A stretch of DNA of 64,000 nt. Origin: PALSA-894 sp963757565. GTDB lineage: Bacteria; Pseudomonadota; Alphaproteobacteria; Rhizobiales; Xanthobacteraceae. The stretch spans positions 2,232,001-2,296,000 of the forward strand of contig CAVWSB010000011.1 in the NCBI GenBank assembly GCA_963757565.1. Reading direction: 5' to 3'. Positions 18,798 through 26,863 of the stretch are shown here, piece after piece (position 1 is the stretch's first letter; every line of letters starts with the position of its first letter). The position numbers and the translations under genes were made by a program. A model generated the notes under the pieces. That model was not told where the DNA came from. It searched no databases and saw only the letters and a program-made list of their open reading frames with translations.

Positions 18798-19735
18798 GCG
18801 GCATCCTGGAAGTTATCGCGCGCGCGCCCCATCAGATCGATGAACACATCTTCGAGCGAGGCCTGCGACCTTTCCCAATGCAGGCGCGCATCGCCGCGGA
18901 ACGGCGCGATCGCGGCTTCAAGCGCTTCGGCGTCGCGTCCGGACACATGCAGGCTGGTGCCGAATGGCGCCACCATGTCGATACCCGGCTTGCCGTCGAG
19001 CGCGCTCGCAAGCGCGGGGAGCCCCTCGCCGCTCGCCACGTAGGTTCCCAGATGCGACTGCGCGATAACCTGCTGCACAGTGCCGTGTACCAGGAGATGT
19101 CCGTACGCGATGTAGGCGATCTCGTGACAGCGCTCGGCCTCGTCCATGTAATGAGTCGAGACGAGCACGGTCAGCCCGTCGTTCGCGAGCGTATGGATCT
19201 CGTTCCAGAATTCGCGCCGCGCCTTCGGATCGACGCCCGCGGTCGGCTCGTCGAGCAATAGCAGCTTCGGGTTCGGCAGCGTGCAGGCCCCGAGCGCAAG
19301 CCGCTGCTTCCAGCCACCGGAGAGCGAGCCCGCGAGCTGTTCCTCGCGTCCCTTCAGGCCGAGCCGGTCCACCATGGCGCGCGCCGCGCCGGCCGGATCC
19401 GCCATGGCATAAAGCCGCGCGACGAATTCGAGATTCTCGCGCACCGACAGGTCCTGGTACAGGCTGAAGCGCTGCGTCATGTAGCCGACCTGCGCCTTGA
19501 TCTTGTCGGTCTGCGTGAGGATGTCGTAGCCGAGACACGTGCCGCGGCCTTTGTCGGGCGTGAGCAGGCCGCACAGCATTCGGATCGTTGTGGTTTTCCC
19601 TGAGCCATTCGGCCCGAGGAAGCCGTAGATCGAGCCGCGCCGCACCTGCATCGAGAGATCATGCACCACCTCGCGCCCGTCGAAGGACTTGCTGAGGCCC
19701 TCGACCTCGATCGCGATATCCGGTGCCGCGGTCAT
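18794..19735 (-). CDS. ABC transporter ATP-binding protein (exporter, YbhF-like)
   Basis: A 313-residue ATPase. Walker A is GPNGSGKTTT (about 41-50), the signature is LSGGWKQRLALG, and Walker B is LLLLDEPTAGVD with a switch His in STHYMDEAERC. Only one nucleotide-binding domain is present, so two copies should pair with a permease dimer, unlike E. coli YbhF, which has two. Both ends overlap their neighbours by four bases. Confidence 0.95.
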   Translation of the reverse strand: MTAAPDIAIEVEGLSKSFDGREVVHDLSMQVRRGSIYGFLGPNGSGKTTTIRMLCGLLTPDKGRGTCLGYDILTQTDKIKAQVGYMTQRFSLYQDLSVRENLEFVARLYAMADPAGAARAMVDRLGLKGREEQLAGSLSGGWKQRLALGACTLPNPKLLLLDEPTAGVDPKARREFWNEIHTLANDGLTVLVSTHYMDEAERCHEIAYIAYGHLLVHGTVQQVIAQSHLGTYVASGEGLPALASALDGKPGIDMVAPFGTSLHVSGRDAEALEAAIAPFRGDARLHWERSQASLEDVFIDLMGRARDNFQDAA

Positions 19736-20499
19736 CGCTTTGCCTCCGCGGTGCGCCCGGTAAACGCGACACTGACTGGCTGGCCGACACGCAATCCATC
19801 CGGCGCATCGGTGCGCGCCTCGATCATGAAGACGAGCTTGTTGCGCTCCTCGAGGCTGTAGATCACCGGCGGCGTGTACTCGGCGGACCGTGCGATGAAG
19901 CTGACCTTCGCGCTGATCGGGGTGGCACAGCCGTCGCAGGTGACGTCGACCGTATCGCCGAGCTTGACCGTTGGCAGCAGCGGCTCGCCAATGAAGAAAC
20001 GGATCTTGATGTTGCCGGGCGGCAGGATCGAGAGAACCGGCCGGCCCGCCGGCACCATCTCGCCCGGCCGGTAGTAGATCTGCTGCACCGCGCCGGCGAC
20101 CGGTGAGGCGAGCTTGCGGCGTGCAAGCCGTGTCTGCGAGGAGTTGAGGCGTGCCTTGGCGGTGCGCAGCGCCGCTTCGGCGTCCTCCAGCGTCTTTTGC
20201 GTGCCGGCACTGGTCTTGAGCAGCACCACCGCTCGGTCATAGGCCTGCTGCGCGTTCGTCACTGCGGCCTCCTGCATTTGCAGGTCGGAGCGCTGCAGGT
20301 CGGCATCGACCGCGAACAGTGGCGCACCGACCTGGGCGGCATCGCCCTCCCGCACGTTCAGCGTCTCGACGCGACCGACCTCATCCGGCCCGACAAACAC
20401 AAAGTCGCCTTCAACCCAGCCCTGCATGCGGCCGTTATCGGCCTTGTTGCACCCCGCAAGCGCGAGAATGAGCGTCAACACCAGAGCGCGCGCGATCAT
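19732..20499 (-). CDS. HlyD-family periplasmic adaptor (membrane fusion lipoprotein)
   Basis: A 255-residue adaptor. The signal MIARALVLTLILALAGC ends in a lipobox with Cys17, so it should be lipid-anchored. The biotinyl-lipoyl-like part VGRVETLNVREGDAAQVGAPL and SPVAGAVQQIYYRPGEMV flank a helical hairpin (about 68-120). It links the inner-membrane ABC permease to the envelope, like YbhG. Its ATG overlaps the TetR stop codon. Confidence 0.93.
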   Translation of the reverse strand: MIARALVLTLILALAGCNKADNGRMQGWVEGDFVFVGPDEVGRVETLNVREGDAAQVGAPLFAVDADLQRSDLQMQEAAVTNAQQAYDRAVVLLKTSAGTQKTLEDAEAALRTAKARLNSSQTRLARRKLASPVAGAVQQIYYRPGEMVPAGRPVLSILPPGNIKIRFFIGEPLLPTVKLGDTVDVTCDGCATPISAKVSFIARSAEYTPPVIYSLEERNKLVFMIEARTDAPDGLRVGQPVSVAFTGRTAEAKR

Positions 20500-21209
20500 G
20501 ACGCCCTCCCGGCAAACAGGATGTCGACGTGCGCGCGAACCATCGCGTTGATGTCGAGCGGCTCGAACTTGTCGAACATGGCGTGCCACATGATGCCGAC
20601 GAGCATCGGTGCGACAATGAGCTGAGGGAAACGTGCGAGTGAGTCGTTCGGCAGTTCGCCGCGCTCGGCCGCACGCGCGAGGATCGGCCGCATTACGCTG
20701 AGCACGCGCGCGATCACCTCGCGATAATAGAACTCGGCGATGGCCGGAAAGCGCGGCCCTTCGTTGAGGATCAACCGGATGAGATCCTTGCGCCGCGTTC
20801 CGTAAACCTCGCGCACAAACGTGCCGAGGATGCCTTCGACCAGCATGCGCGCGGGAATTTGCGCACCGCCGAGTTTCTCAAGCGTCCCGATGATGGGATG
20901 CACCATCGAGCGCACCAGATCCTGAAACAGTGCCTCCTTGTCGGCGAAATAGAGATAGATCGTTCCCTTCGCGACGCCGGCGCGCTTCGCGACGTCATCG
21001 AGCCGCGCACCCTCGAAGCCGCGCGCCGTGAATTCCTCCAGCGCAGCGTCGAGGATCGCGGTGCGGCGCGCTTCCGGCGTGTGGGTGCGGCGGCGGCGTG
21101 GCGACGTAACCGACCCGTCTTCCGCGGAAGCCCCGCGCGGATTTTCGCGGGCCGCTGCGTCAGTGCGGGGTGCGTCCGCTCTCGTCGCCTTCGTCCCTGC
21201 GCGCGCCAT
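20496..21209 (-). CDS. TetR/AcrR family transcriptional regulator
   Basis: A 237-residue repressor with an unusually long, basic, Ala/Arg-rich tail (about 1-45) before the helix-turn-helix domain ILDAALEEFTARGFEGARLDDVAKRAGVAKGTIYLYFADKEAL. The C-terminal ligand domain has the pattern of YbiH/CecR-like regulators. It is the first gene of an efflux operon and a perfect 28-bp palindrome lies 12 bp before its ATG, so it very likely represses itself and the three downstream genes until an effector binds. Confidence 0.94.
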   Translation of the reverse strand: MARAGTKATRADAPRTDAAARENPRGASAEDGSVTSPRRRRTHTPEARRTAILDAALEEFTARGFEGARLDDVAKRAGVAKGTIYLYFADKEALFQDLVRSMVHPIIGTLEKLGGAQIPARMLVEGILGTFVREVYGTRRKDLIRLILNEGPRFPAIAEFYYREVIARVLSVMRPILARAAERGELPNDSLARFPQLIVAPMLVGIMWHAMFDKFEPLDINAMVRAHVDILFAGRAS

Positions 21210-21220
21210 CGATCGTCCTG

Positions 21221-21248
21221 GTATATGACTGACTAGTCAGTCATATAC
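21221..21248. promoter_or_regulatory. Perfect 28-bp palindrome, probable TetR operator
   Basis: Every base pairs with its mirror: the half-site is GTATATGACTGACT and the other half is its exact reverse complement. It ends 12 bp before the TetR start codon. The core TGACTGACTAGTCAGTCA resembles operators of TetR regulators that bind TGACTGAC-type boxes (established pattern). Autoregulation of the efflux operon is inferred. Confidence 0.9.
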
Positions 21249-21376
21249 GCTTGGTGACGCGCTTGCGCAAGCGGCGGGTTCCCCTCGCCGCGAAAGCTGC
21301 CAAAAATCGTGTTAGATTAAATACTTAGAGGCCGACGGCGACTTCCGGTCGAAACCTTCCGCCGAACGGGCAGCGC

Positions 21377-21748
21377 CTATCCCTTCTGATCGCACACCCA
21401 CGCGCGGATCACGCAGGCGCGGCCGCCGAAGTTATGGCACTGCTCGCTTGCGATGTTCTGCGCGCGTGCGAGCGAACCGGCCTTGGCCCAGCCATTCGGC
21501 CCGCAGGCATTCTTCGCGTCGATTGCAAACGCCGCGCAGGTCTTGCGGAAGTTCGTCACCACCTTGCAATCCGCGCCCTTGCACTGCGCGCGGGCACGCA
21601 AGCTGGCGGCTTCGGTCGACACATCGTCGAACGCGTAGCCGAAGGCACCGCAGCGCCCGGTCGCGAGCGCGCCGGCCGCTTTGGATTCCACAGCGGAAAC
21701 AAGGATTGCAAGCGCGGCGAAACACGCCGCGAGACGAGCGGTACGCAT
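21377..21748 (-). CDS. DUF4189-type small secreted cysteine-rich protein
   Basis: A 123-residue protein with a signal peptide ending near ESKAAG, then GRCGAFGYAFDDVSTEAASLRARAQC, DCKVVTNFRKTCAAFAID and GGRACVIRAWVCDQ, the pattern of DUF4189 proteins. Seven Cys in the mature part could form disulfides in the periplasm. ATG 21748 is preferred over TTG 21754 because GAGGGG lies about nine bases upstream. Function unknown. Confidence 0.82.
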   Translation of the reverse strand: MRTARLAACFAALAILVSAVESKAAGALATGRCGAFGYAFDDVSTEAASLRARAQCKGADCKVVTNFRKTCAAFAIDAKNACGPNGWAKAGSLARAQNIASEQCHNFGGRACVIRAWVCDQKG

Positions 21749-21807
21749 GAACAAAGCCCCTCAGCCGTAACCCCGGCGGGAGCCTAAGCAAAAAGACTTA
21801 AACGGAA

Positions 21808-23427
21808 CTAAACGTGCATCGCGGCGCGCACCGCGATCAGCGCCTCGGGCGTGTCCACGTCGGTCAGCGCGGCGGCATCCTCGACCGGCACCTCGACCAC
21901 CGCCTCGGCGTAACCGCCGATCAGATGGCGCGCCCCGACATCGCCATCCACCGCCATCAGGTCGGCGAAGAAGCGGCGCGACCACAGCACCGGATTGCCG
22001 CGCTTGCCCGCGATGGTCGGGATCGCGACCAGCGCGCCGCGCTCGGGATCGAACGCGCCGATCAGCCGGTCGATCAGCGTTGCACTCACCTGCGGCATGT
22101 CGCCGAGACAGACGATCGCACCGTCGGATTTCCCCGGCACAGCCGCGATACCGGTTTTCAGCGATGTGGAGAGGCCCTCGGCGAAATTCGGATTGTGCAC
22201 GAAGGTGACCGGCAGCCCATCGAGCGCGCGCTCGACGCGCTCCTTCTGGTGGCCGGTGACGACGATCACCGGCTTCGCACGCGAGGCGAGCACCTGTTCG
22301 GTCGCGATCCGCACCAGCGTTTTGCCGTTGATCTCCTCGAGCAGCTTGTTCGGCCCGCCCATGCGGGTCGAGCGGCCGGCCGCGAGCACGAGGCCGGCAA
22401 TCTGGCGACCCTTTTCGGGCGCCGGCTCAGCGCGCGGCTGCGGCCGCGTCACGATTTCCATCAGAAGCCCGCCCACGCCAAGCCCGGTGATGTCGGTGCG
22501 CCGGATCGGCAAATCCGCAAGCAGCCGCATCAAAATCCAGTCGAAACCATTTTCCTTCGGCGAGCGCGCGCAGCCCGGCGCGCCGAGCACAGGGTGGCCG
22601 TTCGCTTCCGCGACCAGCAGCAGATTGCCTGGGTCGACCGGCATGCCGAAATGTTCGATCCGCCCGCCGATCCGCTCCACGGCCGCCGGGATCACGTCGC
22701 GCCGGTCCGCGATCGCGGAGGCGCCGAACACCACGACCAGCTCGGCACCGGCTTTCAACACCTCGTCGAGTGCCTTGGCGAGCGCCCCCGTCTCGTGCGG
22801 CACACGTCGCTCCGCGACAATCGTTGCGCCAGCGGGAGCAAGCCGTTCTTCAGTAACCTTCAGGGTCTTCTCGATCACCTTGTCGGCAAGGCCGGGCAGC
22901 ACGGTCGAGATGATGCCGACCTTGCGCAGCTTGAATGGCGCGATGCGGACGATGGGTTTCGCGGCGCGCGCGGCAGCGACCGCGCGGTCGCGGGCCTCGC
23001 CTGCCACGGCGAACGGAATGATCTTCACCGTCGCGATCATCTTGCCGGCGACGACCGGCGCGAAGGCATCGAGCGTCGCGAACGTAATGTCCGGGTCGAC
23101 ATCGTTCAGCGCGTCGACGCCGGCCTTGTCGACGACCATCACGCCGGCCGCCTGCGCGAACAGATTGGCACGGCCGGTGAAGGCGCGATCCACATGCACG
23201 CCCTCCCCCGCGACGGCGGCGGCAATCTCGGCGGCGGCGACATCCTCGGACACGTCACCCTGTTCGAGACGCGCCACGACGATCTCGGACACCTTGGCAG
23301 CCTCAAGTGCCGCGATCTCGGTCTTGCCGATCAGCGTGCCCTTCTTGAGCACCATGCTGTTCTTGCGGATCGAATGTACCGCAATCGCGCCTTCGGCCTC
23401 GCGCGGCGGCAGCCCTCCGAACTTCAT
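21808..23427 (-). CDS. Molybdopterin-binding domain / molybdenum cofactor cytidylyltransferase fusion (MocA-like)
   Basis: A 539-residue two-part protein. Residues 1 to about 340 resemble the MoeA/MoaB molybdopterin-binding fold (VVFGASAIADRRDVIPAAVERIGG, HFGMPVDPGNLLLVAE). The C-terminal part from about 350 is a MobA-type nucleotidyltransferase: LVLAAGRSTRMGGPNKLL (nucleotide site) and GAIVCLGDMPQV. MocA adds CMP to molybdopterin for xanthine-dehydrogenase and CO-dehydrogenase-type enzymes. Its ATG overlaps the xdhC stop codon, and it closes the cox cluster, so it very likely makes the MCD cofactor for CoxL. Confidence 0.9.
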   Translation of the reverse strand: MKFGGLPPREAEGAIAVHSIRKNSMVLKKGTLIGKTEIAALEAAKVSEIVVARLEQGDVSEDVAAAEIAAAVAGEGVHVDRAFTGRANLFAQAAGVMVVDKAGVDALNDVDPDITFATLDAFAPVVAGKMIATVKIIPFAVAGEARDRAVAAARAAKPIVRIAPFKLRKVGIISTVLPGLADKVIEKTLKVTEERLAPAGATIVAERRVPHETGALAKALDEVLKAGAELVVVFGASAIADRRDVIPAAVERIGGRIEHFGMPVDPGNLLLVAEANGHPVLGAPGCARSPKENGFDWILMRLLADLPIRRTDITGLGVGGLLMEIVTRPQPRAEPAPEKGRQIAGLVLAAGRSTRMGGPNKLLEEINGKTLVRIATEQVLASRAKPVIVVTGHQKERVERALDGLPVTFVHNPNFAEGLSTSLKTGIAAVPGKSDGAIVCLGDMPQVSATLIDRLIGAFDPERGALVAIPTIAGKRGNPVLWSRRFFADLMAVDGDVGARHLIGGYAEAVVEVPVEDAAALTDVDTPEALIAVRAAMHV

Positions 23428-24115
23428 CGTTTGCCCTCGGTCGTTAAACGCAGGCGGCTCGTGATTTCGCCCATGATTGCGACCGCGATCTCCGGCGGGG
23501 AGATGGCGCCGATGTTCAACCCTATCGGCGCGTGAATGCGTGCCAGACTGTTGTCGCCCGCGCCTGCAGCCTTCAGGCGCTCGACACGGCGGCCGTGCGT
23601 TTTCCGTGAGCCGAGTGCGCCGATGTAAAAGCAATCGCGCTCCAGCGCGTGCAGCAGCGCCGGGTCGTCGATCTTGGGATCATGTGTCAGCGCTACGAAG
23701 GCCGTGTAACGGTCGACGCCGAGCGGCGGCAGCGCCTGCTCGGGCCAATCGGCGATCAGGTTCACACCGGGAAACGCTCGGGCGAGGCGAATGCCGTGCG
23801 CGGGTCCACGATCGTCACGTCATAGCCGAGCATCGCGGCGATCGGCGCTAGCGCCTGGCTGATGTGGACCGCGCCGATGACGATCATCTTGGTCGGCGGA
23901 ACGTGCACGGTGAGGAACACCTTGCCGTCCGGCGTCTCCTCCATGCCGCTCTTCCCGGAGCGGACATGCGCGTCCAGCAACGCCGCGAGCGGGTCGGACG
24001 CGATCTTGTCCTGCGTGACGAGGCGTTGCTCGCCACTGTCCTGATGCGTGACCACGACCGCCGCGCGGCGCGCCGCGCGCTCGGTGTTCAGGGCTTTGAG
24101 GATGTCGAGGCGCAT
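23424..24115 (-). CDS. XdhC family molybdenum cofactor insertion protein (split by a frameshift)
   Basis: About 230 residues in two frames. The N-terminal part (24115 to 23762) has GAVHISQALAPIAAMLGYDVTIVDPRTAFASPERFP. The C-terminal part (from GTG 23765) continues NLIADWPEQALPPL, FVALTHDPKIDDPALLHAL and FYIGALGSRKTHGRR. Homologues I recall in Bradyrhizobium are single proteins with the two parts joined as PERFPGV..., so one lost G near 23763 is the likely cause. The alternative is a naturally split pair, since the frames overlap as GTGA. XdhC binds the cofactor and helps load the large subunit. Confidence 0.82.
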
Positions 24116-24133
24116 GTCGCTGCCTATCCGCTC

Positions 24134-24201
24134 GTCCCCGCAAAAGCGGGGACCCAGGGGCCAAAAGCAAGAAAGAACTGGATTCCCGCTTGCGCGGGAA
24201 T
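24134..24201. repeat. Intergenic palindromic repeat pair (RPE-like)
   Basis: Two perfect 8-bp hairpins with four-base loops: GTCCCCGC-AAAA-GCGGGGAC at 24134-24153 and ATTCCCGC-TTGC-GCGGGAAT at 24182-24201. Spacing and sequence match the dispersed palindromic repeat often seen between genes in Bradyrhizobium and Rhodopseudomonas genomes, usually flanked by ...GGATTCCCGC. It sits between the two XdhC-family genes. Confidence 0.85.
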
Positions 24202-24218
24202 GAGCGGAGTGAGCTGCA

Positions 24219-24548
24219 TCAATCCACCTTCTCGACGAACACCCGGATGGTGCCGCCGCAGGACAACCCGACTTTCCAGGCCGTCTCGTCGGCGACGCCG
24301 AACTCGAGCGTCTTCGGGTTGCCGCTTTCGATCACATCCATCGCCTCGGTGACGACCGCGCCCTCGACGCAGCCGCCGGACACGCTCCCAAGGAAATTGC
24401 CCTGATCGTCAATCACCAGATTGGAACCGACCGGCCGGGGCGCAGAACCCCAGGTTTCGACCACGGTCGCGAGCGCGACGCCGCGCCCCGCGGCTTTCCA
24501 GTCCTCGGCGGCCTTCAGGATGTCGTTCTCGGTTGCGAGTGAGTCCAT
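24219..24548 (-). CDS. coxI: XdhC/CoxI N-terminal domain protein
   Basis: A 109-residue stand-alone XdhC_CoxI domain: ALATVVETWGSAPRPVGSNLVI, GNFLGSVSGGCVEGAVV (conserved Cys in SGGCVEG) and VGLSCGGTIRVFVE (second conserved Cys). Such domains help with sulfuration or insertion of the molybdenum cofactor. ATG 24548 has GGAGGT directly before it, so it beats the upstream starts. It lies between coxE and the longer XdhC, and works on the same enzyme by context. Confidence 0.88.
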   Translation of the reverse strand: MDSLATENDILKAAEDWKAAGRGVALATVVETWGSAPRPVGSNLVIDDQGNFLGSVSGGCVEGAVVTEAMDVIESGNPKTLEFGVADETAWKVGLSCGGTIRVFVEKVD

Positions 24549-24577
24549 GATTACCTCCGTCATGCCCGACAATATAG

Positions 24578-25789
24578 TCACGCCGCCTTCTTCAACCACG
24601 CCTTCGGGTCGCCACTTCGCCCGCCGCTCGCAGACAGCGCACGGCACAGCTCCGCGATCGAATCGAGGTTATGAATCGGGCGGAATTCATCGACGTGCGG
24701 CAGGATCGTGCGCACGCCCCGCGCCTTCGCCTCGAAGCCCTCGAAGCGCAGCAGCGGATTGAGCCACACCAGCCGCCGCGCCGAGCGATGCAGCCGGTCG
24801 ATCTCGAATTCCAGGCGGTCGTCCGGATCGCGCTCCAGCCCGTCAGTGATCAAGAGGACGATCGCGCCTTGCGTCAGCACGCGGCGCGCCCAGTGCTTGT
24901 TGAAATCGTGCAGCGAGGTCGCGATGCGCGTGCCGCCCGACCAGTCGAGCACGCTCGCCGAGCACTGCGACAGCGCTTCGTCCGGGTCGCGGGATTTGAG
25001 CGCGCGCGTCACATTGGTGAGGCGTGTGCCGAACAGGAACGAGTGCACGCGCTTGCGCGCATCCGTCACCGCATGGAGGAAATGCAGGAACAGGCGCGTG
25101 TACTGGCTCATCGAGCCCGAAATATCGAGCAGCGCGACGATCGGCGGCTGGCGCGTCCTGGGCCCGAGGTACTTCAGGTCGATCAGCGCGCCGCCGGCCT
25201 TCATCGAGGAGCGCAACGTGCGGCGCATGTCGATGATGTGGCCGTGCCGGTTCGGCGCCAGACGCCGCGTCTTCACCTCGTCGATCGCCAGCACCATGCG
25301 CTTGATCGCGTCCTTGGCCTGCGCGATCTCGGCCGCGCTCATCTGTGCGAAGTCCTTCTTCTGCAGCACCTCGCGGTCCGACACGGTGAAGCTGGCATCG
25401 AGCTCGATCTCGCGTTCCTCCGGCGGCCTCTTGTCGTTCATGCCGGCGAACAGCGCCTCCTGCACGCGGTTCGCGCCGGCCTGCGGCGGCTCGGGCGCGG
25501 CGGCCGGCGCCTGCGGGGAGAGCATCGCGAGCAGCTTGTCGAGATAGGCGCGCTTGCGGAAAAACATCCGGAACGCCTGATCGAACAGCACCGAATGTTC
25601 GTGCCGCTTCACGAACACGGCGTGGAGCGTCCAGTAGAAATCCTCGCGCGTGCCGACACCGGCCGCCGCCACGGCGGAGAGTGCATCGAGCACAGAGCCC
25701 GGCCCGACCGGAATGCCGGCGGCGCGCAGCGCGCGCGCGAAATACACGATGTTGGTGGCAAGCCTTCCCGATTGCGGAGCGTCGGCCAC
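24578..25789 (-). CDS. coxE: VWA domain protein CoxE
   Basis: A 403-residue protein with a C-terminal von Willebrand A domain whose metal site DISGS is at 222-226, followed by DWSGGTRIATSL and LLITDGLERD. The N-terminal half (RAAGIPVGPG, MFFRKR) matches CoxE. In Oligotropha, CoxE works with the AAA ATPase CoxD in building the Mo-Cu site of CO dehydrogenase. It starts four bases after coxD ends. Confidence 0.92.
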   Translation of the reverse strand: MADAPQSGRLATNIVYFARALRAAGIPVGPGSVLDALSAVAAAGVGTREDFYWTLHAVFVKRHEHSVLFDQAFRMFFRKRAYLDKLLAMLSPQAPAAAPEPPQAGANRVQEALFAGMNDKRPPEEREIELDASFTVSDREVLQKKDFAQMSAAEIAQAKDAIKRMVLAIDEVKTRRLAPNRHGHIIDMRRTLRSSMKAGGALIDLKYLGPRTRQPPIVALLDISGSMSQYTRLFLHFLHAVTDARKRVHSFLFGTRLTNVTRALKSRDPDEALSQCSASVLDWSGGTRIATSLHDFNKHWARRVLTQGAIVLLITDGLERDPDDRLEFEIDRLHRSARRLVWLNPLLRFEGFEAKARGVRTILPHVDEFRPIHNLDSIAELCRALSASGGRSGDPKAWLKKAA

Positions 25790-25793
25790 AGCC

Positions 25794-26720
25794 CTATCCC
25801 GCCGCCCGCAGTTCGGCGTGCACCTGATCGAGCAGGTCCTTCGCGCGTGTGCCTTCGATGCGCGCGATGTCGTCCTGATATTTGAGCAGCACGCCGAGCG
25901 TGTCCGACACGGTCGCGGGATCGAGCGCCACCACGTCGAGCTCGGTCAGCGCCGCCGCCCAGTCGAGCGACTCTGCAACACCCGGTGACTTGAACAGGTC
26001 CTGCCCACGCAGCGCCTGTACGAACTGCACGATCTCGGCCGAGAGTTTCGTGGAAATCCCCGGCACCTTGGCGCGCACGATCTTCAGTTCGCGCTCGGCG
26101 GTTGGATAGCCGACCCAGTGATAGAGGCAGCGGCGTTTGAGCGCATCGTGGATTTCGCGCGTGCGGTTCGACGTGATGATGACGATCGGCGGATGCGCCG
26201 CCTTTACGGTGCCCATTTCGGGGATGGTCACCTGATTGTCGGCAAGCACTTCGAGCAGGAATGCCTCGAACGCCTCGTCGGTGCGGTCGAGTTCGTCGAT
26301 CAGCAGCACCGGCGGGCCCGCGGTATCGGGCTCCAGCGCCTGCAGCAGCGGGCGCTTGATCAGGAAGCGCTCGGAGAACACGTCATGCGAAAGGGTATCG
26401 CGATCGACGCTGCCCGCCGCTTCGGCCAGGCGAATGGCGATCATCTGCTCGGCGTAATTCCATTCGTAGACCGCGGCCGAAACGTCGAGCCCCTCGTAGC
26501 ATTGCAGCCGGATCAACCGCCGCCCGAGCGTCGCCGAGAGCACCTTGGCGATCTCGGTCTTGCCGACGCCCGCCTCCCCTTCGAGAAAGAGCGGCCGCCC
26601 CATGCGCAGCGCAAGGAACAGCACCGTCGCGAGCGAGCGGTCGGCAAGGTAGTCCGCGCCCGCCAGCAGCTTAAGCGTATCGTCGATCGAGGTGGGGGCC
26701 TGGATGGATTTCGCGTTCAT
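25794..26720 (-). CDS. coxD: MoxR-family AAA ATPase CoxD
   Basis: A 308-residue AAA+ ATPase of the MoxR type. Walker A is GEAGVGKT (about 48-55), Walker B VLLIDELDR, and the sensor region IITSNRTREI. MoxR ATPases pair with VWA proteins; here the partner CoxE follows at once. Known CoxD is a chaperone for maturation of the molybdenum hydroxylase. Separated from coxM by a gap with a palindromic repeat. Confidence 0.93.
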   Translation of the reverse strand: MNAKSIQAPTSIDDTLKLLAGADYLADRSLATVLFLALRMGRPLFLEGEAGVGKTEIAKVLSATLGRRLIRLQCYEGLDVSAAVYEWNYAEQMIAIRLAEAAGSVDRDTLSHDVFSERFLIKRPLLQALEPDTAGPPVLLIDELDRTDEAFEAFLLEVLADNQVTIPEMGTVKAAHPPIVIITSNRTREIHDALKRRCLYHWVGYPTAERELKIVRAKVPGISTKLSAEIVQFVQALRGQDLFKSPGVAESLDWAAALTELDVVALDPATVSDTLGVLLKYQDDIARIEGTRAKDLLDQVHAELRAAG

Positions 26721-26733
26721 TCGGCAATTTTAC

Positions 26734-26822
26734 TCCGTCATGGCCGGGCTTGTCCCGGCCATCCACGTCGTGCTCGCCATGTCCAAAAGACGTGGATGCC
26801 CGGCACAAGGCCGGGCATGACG
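26734..26822. repeat. Intergenic palindromic repeat with cloverleaf-like folding
   Basis: Three nested inverted repeats: GGCCGGG-CTTGT-CCCGGCC, CCACGTC...GACGTGG, and ATGCCCGGC-ACAAG-GCCGGGCAT. It matches the dispersed repeat common between genes in Bradyrhizobiaceae (translated it reads ...PGTRPGMT). It fills most of the 143-bp gap between coxM and coxD, which holds no gene. Confidence 0.87.
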
Positions 26823-26863
26823 TAGATATGGGCGACTGACCCGCGGGACAACTGCGGAAAGGC

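Noticed and set aside
21814..23535. A 573-codon open frame on + opposite the MocA-like gene
   Set aside because: Antisense shadow: composition is His/Arg/Asp-heavy with no recognisable fold, while the - strand holds clear MocA blocks.
24131..24206. Possible CRISPR repeat-spacer unit
   Set aside because: Only two different hairpins, no regular spacers and no cas genes; they fit dispersed palindromic repeats.
23864..24352. A + ORF containing PAKAGTQ and PACAGMS
   Set aside because: This is the translation of the palindromic repeat, a well-known false protein pattern.
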